Source: Phialocephala subalpina (taxonomy: Eukaryota; Ascomycota; Leotiomycetes; Helotiales; Mollisiaceae). Taken from it: 64,000 nt of DNA. Position 1 is the first letter of the stretch. Every line of letters starts with the position of its first letter. Below, in pieces: positions 32,045 through 43,089 of this stretch. Both the position numbers and the translations under genes were made by a program. The notes under the pieces are model-generated. The model was not told the origin of the DNA. It saw nothing but the letters and a program-made list of their open reading frames with translations, and ran no database searches. Location: positions 62,001 to 126,000 of the forward strand of contig FJOG01000015.1 of the NCBI GenBank assembly GCA_900073065.1, written 5' to 3'.

Positions 32045-33994
32045 CTAGACAAGCAAAATCTCCCTCAGAGGTAAGGTTCCTTTCACGCCTTCAGCAGCTG
32101 CTTCACCGTCCATATATCCATGAACGTATGCCGGCGATACAAACTCAAAACAGTTTTCACGGGCGCTTCTACGGCCAACAGGCCGGAGAATGAAAGGCAC
32201 CTTGCCTCCTTCCACAACAGCTACGACATCCCCATCCATCACATGCTGCCTAGCCAAAATAAACAGACCGCCTTGGCTTCTAAAGAATGACCAGTTTTTC
32301 TTGTTCCGCGTCCACATAGTTTTTGATCGCAACTTGTCAAAGGCTTTGTTCCAGGCCCCGTCGTCTAATGCCGGTTTACCCAAGAGTTGCTGAAAGATGG
32401 TACTATCATGGGCGATATCTCTACCATCTAGACGACTAATTGGGTAAGCCTTGCAGTCTGTGACCCATGTCCTCCAGAGAGCCTGAAATATGGTTTCTCC
32501 AGTGATCTCATAGATGTCCTCCTCATTAAGCCCACCCTTCCAGTATAAAAGTCCACGATCGTCGACCTGACGAGTTTGAGAGGGATCTTGCTGCTTTCTA
32601 GCATGAATTTTATCGAGCATGTAGCCATAAAACTGCAGAATGATACCGTCCAAAATTTGCCAGCGACTCTCACACGTCGAACTACTGGCAGAAAATATTT
32701 GACGCTGCGCAAACATGAATTCTCTATTCCCATTCTCATTCTCATTGCTTAAATCTGAAAGCGGATTTCCGAAATCAGCAACCCAGGAGGGAAGCCTTCT
32801 ACGGGAGGACTGAAAGGCTGCTGGCGGCTCCCAAGGGTTCTGACATAAGATGTCGAAATCCTGCCTTAGGCGTATAAGCTCCGCCGTGGCCGCCGCAAAG
32901 ACTTCTGCTTCTGTCTTCTGGTACTGTACCTTTAAAGCGTGCTCCTCGGAGACTAGCCCGAGAATTCCGTAAATCTTATCGCGGGGATCGGTTGAATTTT
33001 GCTCACGAAATCGAGCAAGGACATCAAACAAGGTGAGTCCGAGATCTCCCGGCCGCCAGCGACGCATGAGTTTCCGTTGTTGTTCGATTTTTTTCGCTTT
33101 TGAGAAGATTTTCTCCATCGCCGGCCTGATGTGGCCGTGGCCAAACGGACCGTGAAAGGCATCTGCGTAGGACTCGTCGGCGAGAAACGAGCTGACCAGG
33201 TCCCAGTCAAGTGTATATCTCCCACCTGTCAGAATCACTTTAGGAGCGCAGGCAAGCTCCTGTACAATCCAGATCCTAGACCAAAGCGAAGGTTGTAGAA
33301 ATACGGCCTCCAGTAACAGGCGCTGCCTTTTTCGCATCAAATATATTGGAGAACTTTGTACGGGGGTGGTCGGCGGCGGACCGAGTACATATTCGTCTTC
33401 ATCAAAATCCCCGCTCTGCCAGCGCTCTTCCATGACTTGTAATGTGGCGATATCTCGATTTTGTATCTCCTCAAAAAGGTCAAACCCGCATCTAATGGTC
33501 TCTTCCGTGAGCAATGGTTCCTGATAAACGCACTCATTGACCCCGTATTCGCTTGCCAACTCCAGCAACTCCATCTCAACCTCGCTTGGCTTCTTCAGAG
33601 GGCCTAACCAAGCGATATCGGCGGAGCAGTTCTGATATATGTCTCGCATCATAGCCACCTGACCGTTCCTCTCAATCGTGTCGTGCTGGTTAATACACAA
33701 GGCATCGACCCAGAGGACTCGATTCCTGTCCCGGTGGCGGAGATGCCGTAACGCATAGTCGAGATTTTCAGTGATAGGGTAACGACGACGTTCAATGTAG
33801 ACATCACGCTCAAACACAGCCGCCCCCCAGACGTAGGAGAGAGCTTCGTACTGAGAGCTAGAACCAATTTCTACCACTTGCAGTTCAGCCTGCAATATAG
33901 CGCTAAAGTCGGGCGAAGAAAATAGCGTGAGAAGGCGGAATTCTTGTTTGGACGGATTCAAAGGTCGGTACGCATTTGTGCCAGCGAGTTCCAT
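32045..33994 (-). CDS. HET-domain protein (heterokaryon incompatibility)
   Basis: A single uninterrupted exon of 649 aa. HET domains trigger fungal cell death when genetically different hyphae fuse. The N-terminal domain has the expected order: FRLLTL, YEALSYVWG, ITENLDYALRHLR, LWVDALCINQHD, then QVAMMRDIYQNCSADIAWLG, and later RIWIVQELACA. The DPRDKIYGILGL box follows near the middle. The C-terminus has GDVVAVVEGGKVPFILRPV and YVHGYMDGEA, the usual end of these proteins. No NACHT or repeat domain is fused. It sits between two AT-rich blocks in a gene-poor segment, as many HET genes do. No lesion is visible; start at 33994 is the first Met and fits the family. Confidence 0.93.
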   Translation of the reverse strand: MELAGTNAYRPLNPSKQEFRLLTLFSSPDFSAILQAELQVVEIGSSSQYEALSYVWGAAVFERDVYIERRRYPITENLDYALRHLRHRDRNRVLWVDALCINQHDTIERNGQVAMMRDIYQNCSADIAWLGPLKKPSEVEMELLELASEYGVNECVYQEPLLTEETIRCGFDLFEEIQNRDIATLQVMEERWQSGDFDEDEYVLGPPPTTPVQSSPIYLMRKRQRLLLEAVFLQPSLWSRIWIVQELACAPKVILTGGRYTLDWDLVSSFLADESYADAFHGPFGHGHIRPAMEKIFSKAKKIEQQRKLMRRWRPGDLGLTLFDVLARFREQNSTDPRDKIYGILGLVSEEHALKVQYQKTEAEVFAAATAELIRLRQDFDILCQNPWEPPAAFQSSRRRLPSWVADFGNPLSDLSNENENGNREFMFAQRQIFSASSSTCESRWQILDGIILQFYGYMLDKIHARKQQDPSQTRQVDDRGLLYWKGGLNEEDIYEITGETIFQALWRTWVTDCKAYPISRLDGRDIAHDSTIFQQLLGKPALDDGAWNKAFDKLRSKTMWTRNKKNWSFFRSQGGLFILARQHVMDGDVVAVVEGGKVPFILRPVGRRSARENCFEFVSPAYVHGYMDGEAAAEGVKGTLPLREILLV

Positions 33995-35298
33995 TCTCTT
34001 GTTGCAGATCTTCAGCTTAGTTCTCGAAACCTTGAGAAGGGAATACGACGAGAAGTTATATCCTACTTTTTATATAGGCTCGCTTTTTAGGTCAAACCAT
34101 TTTGCGCCCGCTAAAAAAGAGAGCATTAGCAGCCGCTTCGAATCAAATACTTAATCGCGAGGCCTATTCTCTTTCTTATAAGTCGCATGGGTTTAGTACG
34201 CTTGCTGGTAAGCAATGTAAGCACGGAGCAATTAGGCTCCGAGGATATACTGTGGTCTTTGGATAAATAATCGCACCCCTGGGTATGCGTAGTTCTAATA
34301 GGTTCCATGTGACCGGGGTCATTACCCAATAAAACTTATACTCGTGCATGCTGCTTTATGCCATTCTCTCATAGTTTCCTCGAATAACAAAATCATGTCT
34401 CAATCATTTTACGAGAATTACAATATTCTTACTCTTAAAATACTTACGAAAGATTATACTCGTAATAATAAACTTTGTATATTAAACCCTTTACTTTGAG
34501 GTTAAATAAAGTATTAATAATATTATTTTATAATTTTATTTTATTTTATCGAATTATTTTATATATTATAAATTTGAAATTATATTAATAAAAAGTATTT
34601 TATAAATTTTTTTTGGGGGTTTTTTTTATTAATATTTGAAAAAGTTTTTTATAAATTTTTATATAAATTATATATAAATTAAAATTTTAATATTCGAAAT
34701 TTAATTATTTAAAAGAATAGAAATTAATAATTTTTTTAATTTATATATAAAGAATTTATATTTTTAATTTTATTTAATTTTATAAACATTCAATGGAGTT
34801 AGTAAAGAGTAAAAATCGCGATTTTTGGTATAAAAACTGGCCGATATAAGAGGGGGGGAGGGGGGGGGAGTTAGCCGAGATATAAAAAGGGACCTTATCG
34901 CGCGGCGCGTAAAGTTGATAACCTTGGTGGGTTACGCCAGCATGCCGTTAACAAAGGCACCCCGCGACATGCTCTACTTGTCAAAGGCAGCTCTCGAGTC
35001 CTCCATCTGAATGCGTGGTCCGTAAAATTCGTTCCCATTGACAAGAAACAGTTTCGCCTCCGAAGGGCGTCGCGGCTCATGATTGGTCCTCGGTCTCGGC
35101 CCCGAAAAGGGGGGTCGATCACCCGAATCGTCTCACTTGTCAGCAGTGCCGCACTCGGACTTACACAACCTCAATTTCAACGTCACCTATCATCTTGTAC
35201 TGTGCAACTTCGTACCTGACATGTATCGACCTCGCATTTCACTTCATCCCCTGTGAAGTCTTTCTTCGCTGCGGCTGTCGCGCCATAGGAAAGCAAAG
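33995..35298. other. AT-rich block and promoter region, no gene
   Basis: 34380-34800 is extremely AT-rich and holds no ORF, as expected of RIP-altered transposon remains. It contains TTTTTTTTGGGGGTTTTTT near 34610, the palindrome AAAAATCGCGATTTTT near 34812 and a G-run near 34850. The right half (34900-35298) has normal composition and is the promoter side of the FAD oxidase gene. Confidence 0.55.
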
Positions 35299-37097
35299 AT
35301 GCGTCTCCGCTTTGACGTTTCAGCGCTCTTTCTCACCTTCTCACATCTCACTCTCGCGCTATCACCACTTCAAGAGCCAATCATCTCAGAAGCCGAAGCT
35401 GATTGTCACAATGCGGTACATCCCCCATTTTCATCTCGACATCTCATCAAATTAACTCAACACAGTGTTCAGCATTGGTAAACGAGCTTGGGGCCTCAGT
35501 CTTCTACTCCCCCTCATCTCCACCTCCCCAGAGCTTTATCGACACACTCTACACAACTCAACAACGCGCTCTTGTGTCAGCGTGCATCATCACACCCACC
35601 TCACCCCAAGAAGTCAGTCTCGCCATATCCATCATCCGACGCCACTCCTGCATCTTCGCGGTAAAATCAGGTGGTCACTCAATGTGCGTTGGCGCCTCAA
35701 TTGCCGAAGGAGGAATTACCATTGATCTAAGTAAACTTGATGATGTCACTGTCGACGAAGGATGGGAATGGGCGAGGGTCGGGACGGGAAATAGGTGGAA
35801 GAGGGTTTATGAGGTTTTGGAGCTGTTGGGGAGGACGGCCGTCGGGGGACGGAATGAAAATGTTGGTGTCGGGGGATTCATTCTTGGCGGAGGAATAAGT
35901 TTTGTCTCTCGTCGCTATGGATGGGCTTTGGACAATGTCCGGAACTACGAGGTACAGTCCCTCTCGACCCCGCGCTTGACTTCAGAACTGACAACCACAG
36001 GTGGTCCTCGCAAACGGCACGCTCACAAACATCAACCAAGCCTCTTCCCCGGACCTGTACTGGGCCCTTCGAGGAGGCGGCAACAACTTCGGCATAGTAA
36101 CGAACTTCGACTTAGACATCCATCCCCAAGGTCCCGTATGGGGAGGTCAGAACTTCTGGCTGATCGACCCCGCATCTATCTCCTCTCGCTACTCACGTCT
36201 CAACATCACCCTTCCATCTTTCACATTCTCCCTATCTTCCATCAAAAATGCTGCATTGGCAGGAGTAACCAAACTAGCCTGCAAGCTCGGATACTGCCTC
36301 ACAAGCCAACAAGCATTCCGAGCTTTTCGAGATGTGGTTTTGGCTGAACAGAATGATGTCTACGCGCAGATGTGGATGAGCTATTGTTACGTCCATCAAA
36401 TCGACCAATTCCTCTTCGGCGCCGCGCTCGTGTACTCTAGACCTGAAGAATGGCCTCCCGTATTCCAACACTACAAGCAAATGAAGAGTTTGTACAGCAC
36501 TGCCAAAATACAGAACTTCACTTCTGTGTTCAAGGAGGTGGCGGATATGAATCAGATCGGATATCGACAGATGTGGGCTGTAATCGCTTTCAAGATGGAC
36601 GAGGAACTTTTGGAGAAGATCTTCGACATCTATGTCGTCGAAGTCCAGGCAGTGAGGCATGTCAAAGATGTCATCCCCGCGATGGTTTTACAACCCATCA
36701 ACAAGGATGAGATTGCCATCTTCAAGAAGAACGGTGGAAATTGTCTTGGTATGGAAGATGTTGATGGTCCACTCATCTGTAAGTCTTTCCCCTCCCTATT
36801 ACCTCAATCATTTTGCTGAATAGATGGATAGTACTTAGCGTAACGTTTCGGTGGTCGCTTGCAGAAGACGACGAGGTGATGAATGCGATGGGAAATACGT
36901 TGATCGAGAAGGGTGTCGAGATGGCGAAAGAACGAGGCGCATATCATCCGTACATCTACATGAACTATGCGAACGCGACGCAAGATGTATTTGCTGGATA
37001 TGGTGAGGAGAATCGAGCGAGGTTGAGGGAGATTCAGAGGAGGTATGATCCGGAAGGCGTCTTCAGTCGTTTGCAACCTGGATATTTCAAGGTTTGA
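35299..37097 (+). CDS. Secreted FAD-linked oxidase (BBE-like, VAO family)
   Basis: Four exons (35299-35415, 35466-35951, 36001-36778, 36832-37097) join in phase to about 548 aa. A signal peptide (LRFDVSALFLTFSHLTLALS) opens it. The PCMH-type FAD domain shows AVKSGGHSM, VGVGGFILGGGISF and YGWALDNV; the substrate-side domain follows, and the BBE C-terminus reads HPYIYMNYANATQDVFAGYG then YDPEGVF. The family oxidises sugars, alcohols or alkaloid-type substrates using O2. The histidine of SGGHS that carries FAD is kept. The second anchor, a cysteine just before VGVGG in bicovalent members, is replaced (NENVGVGG), so a single covalent link is predicted. No biosynthetic neighbours are visible. Confidence 0.9.
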
Positions 37098-38743
37098 GTG
37101 AGAAAACGCACTGGCTTGAGGCTCGGTAGCTGAAAGAAACGAGTAACTTGGATGAGAGTCTCGACTTCAGCTCAAATCCCATTGCTCAACGGCTGAGTCT
37201 GCGTTGGTTATGAACCTAGTGGGACTCGAAAAGGGGTTCTCGCTCAGACGGACCCCGCATTCGTCACCGACTCTCTCTTACCAAAAAGATCCAGCATTAC
37301 AAGTGGACATCAAATCGAGATTGGCTGGGATGCGTTAGAAGGGCTTTTTGACTTCAAATAAGACCGATCAGAAGGCATCCTCCCAAAACTCAGCAATAGG
37401 TCTCAATGACTCTTTTAACGCAAATCATTCAGTCTTGTCCCACGTCACCCTTCGTCTGTCTCTCGATCACTTGCTCCTCCCATTGCAGCTATGACCCCAG
37501 AGTCCAATTCAGCCGTTGGGAGGGAGCGGATATCTGCACCAATTGTGAACCACATCACTATTCTGCGTGATGTATCTTACGTACCTGGTCAGGTTCTAGG
37601 CTTTTGTTTCATAGGAGGGCGTGTCCATGANNNNNNNNNNNNNNNNNNNNNNNNNNNNNNNNNNNNNNNNNNNNNNNNNNNNNNNNNNNNNNNNNNNNNN
37701 NNNNNNNNNNNNNNNNNNNNNNNNNNNNNNNNNNNNNNNNNNNNNNNNNNNNNNNNNNNNNNNNNNNNNNNNNNNNNNNNNNNNNNNNNNNNNNNNNNNN
37801 NNNNNNNNNNNNNNNNNNNNNNNNNNNNNNNNNNNNNNNNNNNNNNNNNNNNNNNNNNNNNNNNNNNNNNNNNNNNNNNNNNNNNNNNNNNNNNNNNNNN
37901 NNNNNNNNNNNNNNNNNNNNNNNNNNNNNNNNNNNNNNNNNNNNNNNNNNNNNNNNNNNNNNNNNNNNNNNNNNNNNNNNNNNNNNNNNNNNNNNNNNNN
38001 NNNNNNNNNNNNNNNNNNNNNNNNNNNNNNNNNNNNNNNNNNNNNNNNNNNNNNNNNNNNNNNNNNNNNNNNNNNNNCCGCAGCCTCCAACATTCATAAC
38101 CCGTATCTCCTTGGCGTCACTCTCCTTTCGAGCACGCTTTATCTGGACCAGAAGATCTACTTCTGGTTCGTTGTCGTAGTTCCGGCTACCTTTGCTGCCG
38201 AGTGAAAGACTTCCCTTTCTCTTCTTTTGTTGTTGCTTTAGTGAGGCAACACCGCAAAGAGCTTGACTTGCTGATCAAGTCCTAGAAGCAGAGAGTCCTC
38301 GGCGGAGAGGAGGCGACTTCAAGATGACAGATCAAACTATGTTGCTGCGAAGATCGAAGATCGAAGATGTGGGCAAGAAACAGTTCGAGACCCAAGCAGT
38401 TGACAGCCAGCCGATCGTTACACAAGCCAAGCAGCAAGTGATGCGCAGGAATATTATACCACAGAGCCTCGCCTCACTTCATTTCTCTGTAGAAATTCAG
38501 ACAAAACGACTCGCTTATAATCCACTACTTGCCTCACAAAGTCACCCGGATGAACGTTTTTTGATACTGCATCATTCTGTTCAGAGCTTTTGTTTTTGCA
38601 ACGGCATTCTCCCATTTCTGTATCTACGTAACTGAGTTGCCTGCATCTTTGGAATCGCGACTGCGGTGCGTACGGCTCTCGATTCCCAAACTCCACAATA
38701 GCTGACTTGCAAGATCTGCTTTCACTTGAAAGGTAATACTGTT
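37098..38743. other. Spacer with assembly gap; end of a truncated frame
   Basis: A run of N fills 37631-38077 (447 bases). After the gap one frame is open to a stop at 38205 (YLLGVTLLSSTLYLDQ then YFWFVVVVPATFAAE), hydrophobic and possibly the tail of a small membrane protein whose start is in the gap. Otherwise no gene is seen. Confidence 0.4.
37631..38077. other. Assembly gap (N run)
   Basis: 447 undetermined bases; anything inside, including part of a gene, is invisible here. Confidence 0.99.
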
Positions 38744-39373
38744 ATGGCCGACGCACTGGCAATAGTGGCATCCGTGGCTAGTCTCTACAGCTGTGCAGAA
38801 ATCATTTCCAATTACTCTTTCCGTGCGCTCGTCGAAATCCGCGACGCAGAAACCAGTATCTCGAACCTGATCTTGGAGCTGAGATCTCTAGAAGCAACCT
38901 TGAGCTAGTTGAGAGATCTCCTAGAGAACGCTGGTGCACCATCGTTAGAAGGGGAAGTACTGGAGACATTCGCCAAGGTCACGTCACAGCTGCAAGATAC
39001 TCGCGGGAACTATCCGCTTGATCGCACAGTAAAACTCTTCGTACCAACAGTAAGACAATTCATCCCCTCGCATAGATAGCAACCAACGTAACGATACTAC
39101 CAGCTCACGCGATGTCTGCCCTCACTCCCAGACCCGCCTCCAACGACCTTCGCCCTCGCCTGCATCACCTACACCTTCCTCTACATGCGCTTGCGTGACA
39201 ACCAGAAGAACGACCAGCATCGAGATAAATTCATATCAGGCGGTGTTGGATTCGGGGTGGCTATGGGGATGTACACGAAGGAATGGGAAAATATCAAGGG
39301 ATATGTTGCGTGGTTTGCTCTCGCGGGACTGTTGCTCGGCGCATGTGCATTGGGCAGCGCGTGGCAGTCCTGA
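38744..39373 (+). pseudogene. Broken STAND-N-like gene with C-terminal membrane hairpin
   Basis: ATG at 38744 opens MADALAIVASVASLYSCAEI, the common start of fungal STAND/NACHT N-terminal domains. TAG at 38906-38908 interrupts after 54 codons, yet the frame continues open (LRDLLENAGAPSLEGEVLET) to 39049. A GTAAGA intron to CCAG (39050-39103) joins in phase to 39104-39373, which has two hydrophobic segments (TTFALACITYTFLYM and GYVAWFALAGLLLGACALG) with a glycine-rich stretch between them. The full frame would be 191 codons. The stop fits CAG to TAG. Whether N-part and membrane part belong to one gene rests on phase agreement only. Confidence 0.55.
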
Positions 39374-39587
39374 TCCTAAGACTTTTTCTAGAGCAGATTT
39401 GAGAACCCAGGAGGAGGGAGACGGGAAATGATCAGAGTAAGGATTGCAGAGTGATGAGTGTTCGGATGAAGATATTGAGATCATAAGAATGGAGGGAGTC
39501 GGGCAGGCTATTTGACGAAGCACCTGGATTCAGCGCAGGAAACCTAGTCTCGAGTTACTTAACAACTTACTCTTCGGGTGCCTTTTC

Positions 39588-40892
39588 CTAAGAGGGCACA
39601 ATTACGATAGGGGTTGATAAGAATACCACCAGTACAGCTGAGAAACTGCAAAGCCTATTAGAAAATTGTGATATTAAAGGAGCATGGTTACCTACGCAGC
39701 AGAAGCAACAAAGACCTCAAGTTTGGTGGCTGAACCGGTTGTGAAGAATATTAGTCCAAAAGCGAAGATAACAGTGAAACCGGCAAGGCATAACAGAAGA
39801 TCCCGCAGTCCATGGAGCTGAGACAGGACAGTGATAGCCAGTGTAGGTAACAAACATGCCACGATCGTCGAGAGCACAGAGATGACCCTTAACAGCCTCT
39901 TATCCGAGAAGGTGGCAAGCGTAGGTTTCTGATAATCTCTCTTCTCAAATCGTCGCCAGGGGGAATCTCTTACGGTTATATCCTGAGCCTCTATGTCCTT
40001 CCCGAGATTTGGTGTTCGCTGGGATCTTATGTAAATTGCTGAACGAACACTCTGCCAGAAGGGGACAAATCCGAATTTTACCCATTTCGTTATTGGATCA
40101 ATGGCACGGGGAGGGTCTGTTAGAACAAGATCGAGATCAGTTGGTTTCTCCTGTGGCCAAATGAGATCCCCGATGAGGCTCCTCCATGTCTGCCGTTTGA
40201 GTGATTCACCGCGATGCAAGTCTCCCCAGGTCTCTGATCCTGGACCACTGACGCTAAAACTTTCCCTAATCCAATCCCTTAAGCTCTTCACGTTATAGGT
40301 CTCAGGCTCGGGTAAAGCTGAGATCTGAGAGAATAGCAACAGCGCTTCATCTATTCGGACTGTCAGAGAATTCGATCCGGACTGTTCGGATGTGGTGTAT
40401 TCAATACTCACTGTATTCTTTCAAAACGGTTCTCATCCTCTTTACAAGGCGCCATTGCCGCTGCTCGCGCCCATCATCTGATCCCTCTGTTAATATGATT
40501 TTATCAATACGAGCTGTCAACCTTGACGCATTTTTAAAATGGCCGTGACGATGATCATTCCATTCCAGTCTGTGTAATTTGGTCCTCAAATCGGTAAGCT
40601 CTGCCTGATAATATAAAAGACTTTTCACATTCAAGTCTCGGAATCGGGCAAATGCTGCGAAATCGGGGGTATTGGCCATTAACTGGGATAGAGAAGGCCA
40701 TCCATGAACTGGCCTGCGGAGATCGTCTTCGACCGGATCACCTTTCGTCCAATCATGTTCCATACAGAGGCTGCATGTAGGCCCAAGGGGAACTTCTACC
40801 GAATCTACCGCAGTAAAACTGCTATCGAGTTGTTCTGCCTTGGACGTGAGAACCGGGGGATCCGTCGGAGAGGATGAAACATAGGCTGCCAT
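39588..40892 (-). CDS. DUF6594 membrane protein
   Basis: Three exons (40892-40412, 40359-39696, 39645-39588) give about 400 aa. It fits the fungal DUF6594 family: GWPSLSQLMANTPDFAAFARF, LNVKSLLYYQAELTDLRTKL, and VKRMRTVLKEY in the helical part. The end has three closely spaced membrane helices (ISVLSTIVACLLPTLAITVL, LLLCLAGFTVIFAFGLIFF, and FSAVLVVFLS). The function of the family is unknown; these proteins are lineage-expanded in ascomycetes and often sit near incompatibility genes, as here. The final 18-codon exon is needed to complete the third helix. The start at 40892 is the first ATG; the longer open frame begins with GTG. Confidence 0.88.
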
Positions 40893-41888
40893 CTTGGGTT
40901 TCGTATCACTTGCGACCGAAATCTGGCTGAAGATGAATTGATCCACCTAAAGCAGAAACAACCTCCAGATTGAGATTTAGGGGGTTGTAATGACCTCAGG
41001 AATAGAAAGTCAGCTGAGGTTTGACCTAACTCCAGCGGAAGATCGAGCAAGAGTTGTAAGACAGTAAGAGCGCGGAGATAGAGTAATTCCACGGCAGATT
41101 CAGGTCTGACATATAAGCATAGTTCCTTTCTAGATTAGAAACTCAATTGCACTGATATAATTGATGCTGCATCTCCACTTTCTTCCGATTTGCTTGGCGT
41201 TAGCGATGTGGGCTAAAGGAGAGATTTGACTGGACAAGTGGATGTGCTTGTCCTACCCAAGTTATGCAGTATGCGTTGTCTTGCAGCAAGAGAGCTTTCC
41301 ATCACCTTATCAGTACGAAGGCTGCGGTCAAAGTCCGGAAAATATAATGGGTCAGCTAGCCTATAAGAGCAAGTAAGCACTTTCAGCCCCTGTATTTTCA
41401 GGGGGGAGGGCCTGTAAGAAGAATAGGGCTAGGGCTCAAGAAGGCGTCAATAGCACTAAGGGCTAAGCGATTGTGTATATCTTCAAGATCCCCTTATGAA
41501 ATTTACTGAACTCTTCCTTCTTTGTAGTCAATTTGCCTTCTCAATAGAGTAATTGACCTCGCCGTTGCTCATCCCCAAACAGCCACACCACGTTATGGAC
41601 TTCTTTGCAGATGAAAGCCAACTCGTTTCGAAGAGGCGCTGGGATGAAAGTGGGCTTGAATGATTATGTTCATTATGAGCATCGTTGATGGTGAAAGCTA
41701 CCTCGGATCAAGTCCTGTTTCTCTGGGACGTAATTCGCAGAGATGTACCCGTAGGTTCCCAAAGATCCGCCCACATGAGATATCAATTCGTGCTAGGCTT
41801 TCAGCCATCTGTGCAGCCATTACCCCTCCAAAATATCACAACACAACACCCGCTTCCAATCAAGGCAGAGCCAGGTCCATGATGTCCC
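40893..41888. other. Intergenic, no gene seen
   Basis: About 1 kb between the DUF6594 gene and the small secreted protein gene. Plus-strand frames at 41660-41938 overlap the 3' end of the next gene and have no motif. Confidence 0.45.
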
Positions 41889-42581
41889 TCAAATATACTG
41901 CCAAGCACCAAACCCCGCACCAGTCCCTAGATAACTAGCCAGCAATCCAGCAAGCTTCACACAACCCGTCTGATTGTACGCCGGAGTGACAGCATACACA
42001 TTGTAAACTGCCGTACCGTTCGTACCGACAGGGACCTCTGAGCAAGCCTCGATACCTCCTATTCATCTCATCAGCACACTCTCATCTCAAGTTGGGAGGA
42101 TACAAACCAGTTGATCCATCAGGCGACTTCCAAGTGATAACCTCCCAAGGAGCGTGGCAATCAGAAGCGACGGTAACGTTGACAAAACCTCCAATGGTGG
42201 CGCCGACTGGCACGGAAGCAGAATGAGCTTGAGTGAATCCTAAAGCACCGTTCGCTTGGACGTAGACTTGTTGACCGCCGGGAACTTCGACCTGGATGAA
42301 CGTCAGTTTCAAGATGCGAAAGTGAAAGCATGGGAGGAGCGTACATCGAGAGCAGTCAGTTCTGCAGCGAAGATGGTTTCCGTGGTATTAGGGCAAGCTG
42401 ACCCAACAGAGGTTGGGCAGTAGAATCCAGGTGAGCCGCCGAGATGGAAAGCTTCGCCGCCAGCGTTGACTGCGAGGCCATCAAGAGGACTACCTGGGAG
42501 GGAAGCTGTGAGGGTGAAGGTGTCCGCGACTGCAGTACCGAAGGTGAGCGCGACGGTGAGGGTATTGCGGAGAGAGAACAT
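41889..42581 (-). CDS. Secreted IgE-binding-protein-like small protein
   Basis: Three exons (42581-42345, 42291-42108, 42058-41889) give about 196 aa. A clear signal peptide (MFSLRNTLTVALTFGTAVA) leads to a small extracellular beta-rich protein. The phrases GSPLDGLAVNAGGEAFHLGG, VEVPGGQQVYVQANGALGFT, AHSASVP and a final AWQYI match the pattern of the fungal family annotated as IgE-binding protein in Aspergillus. Cysteines at YCPTSV, ACPN, DCHAPW, EACSE and GCVKL could form disulphides. Its cellular role is not known. Exon phases agree and no defect is seen. Confidence 0.85.
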
Positions 42582-43089
42582 TGTGAATTCTTTGACTTTC
42601 GATGACGAAGGTTGCAGGTTGATGTATTGAGGTCGACACTTCAGCTCTGGCGACGATGGCGACGATGACCTAATTGACAAACGAATGGGTGTCTTGAAGT
42701 GTCGTGATCGTGAGGAAATACGATGAAAAGAAAGTGCAGTGGAAAGGTTATAGACACAACTAGCGCACCTTCATTGATTTGCTCTTCACGCATTCACCTT
42801 CTCCAATCAATCTTTAGTCTTATGTTCCTCGGGAATTTCCATTCACCCAAATAAAGCCGTGGCCGGGATTGATACAATCGAATGCCGTCTGCAGGTTGAA
42901 AGTGAGGCAGATGATTGGGTTTGATCTTGATGTTTCATGTTTCAATTGAGATTGCGGAGCCGAGAATCCTGGAACTGCCCTGTCGATCCAAGCAGGGATG
43001 GGAAGCACGGGGAATCACGACGCAGGAATTGCAAATAGAATATCAAAAGATGCAAATATATCATGGGTATCAAATTGTATTTGGAACAA
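42582..43089. other. Intergenic, no gene seen
   Basis: About 500 bp of same-strand spacer: 3' flank of the WW-FF gene and promoter of the small secreted protein gene. The short frames are featureless. Confidence 0.45.

Larger units (their letters stand above)
30790..34900. repeat. Matching inverted ends around the HET segment
   Basis: On the minus strand near 30833-30800 the text reads GGCCGAGATGTGAGGGGGACCTTATGC; on the plus strand near 34873-34900 it reads AGCCGAGATATAAAAAGGGACCTTATCGC. They share CCGAGAT-T-A----GGACCTTAT in opposite orientation, each at the outer edge of an AT-rich block. Two inverted copies of one element family are likely, with the HET gene between them. Confidence 0.4.

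Noticed and set aside
34380..34800. AT-rich block as a mitochondrial insertion
   Set aside because: No mitochondrial gene text readable; RIP-altered repeat is the simpler reading.
37491..38209. Long frames spanning the N run
   Set aside because: They exist only because N is read as open; no coding evidence across the gap.
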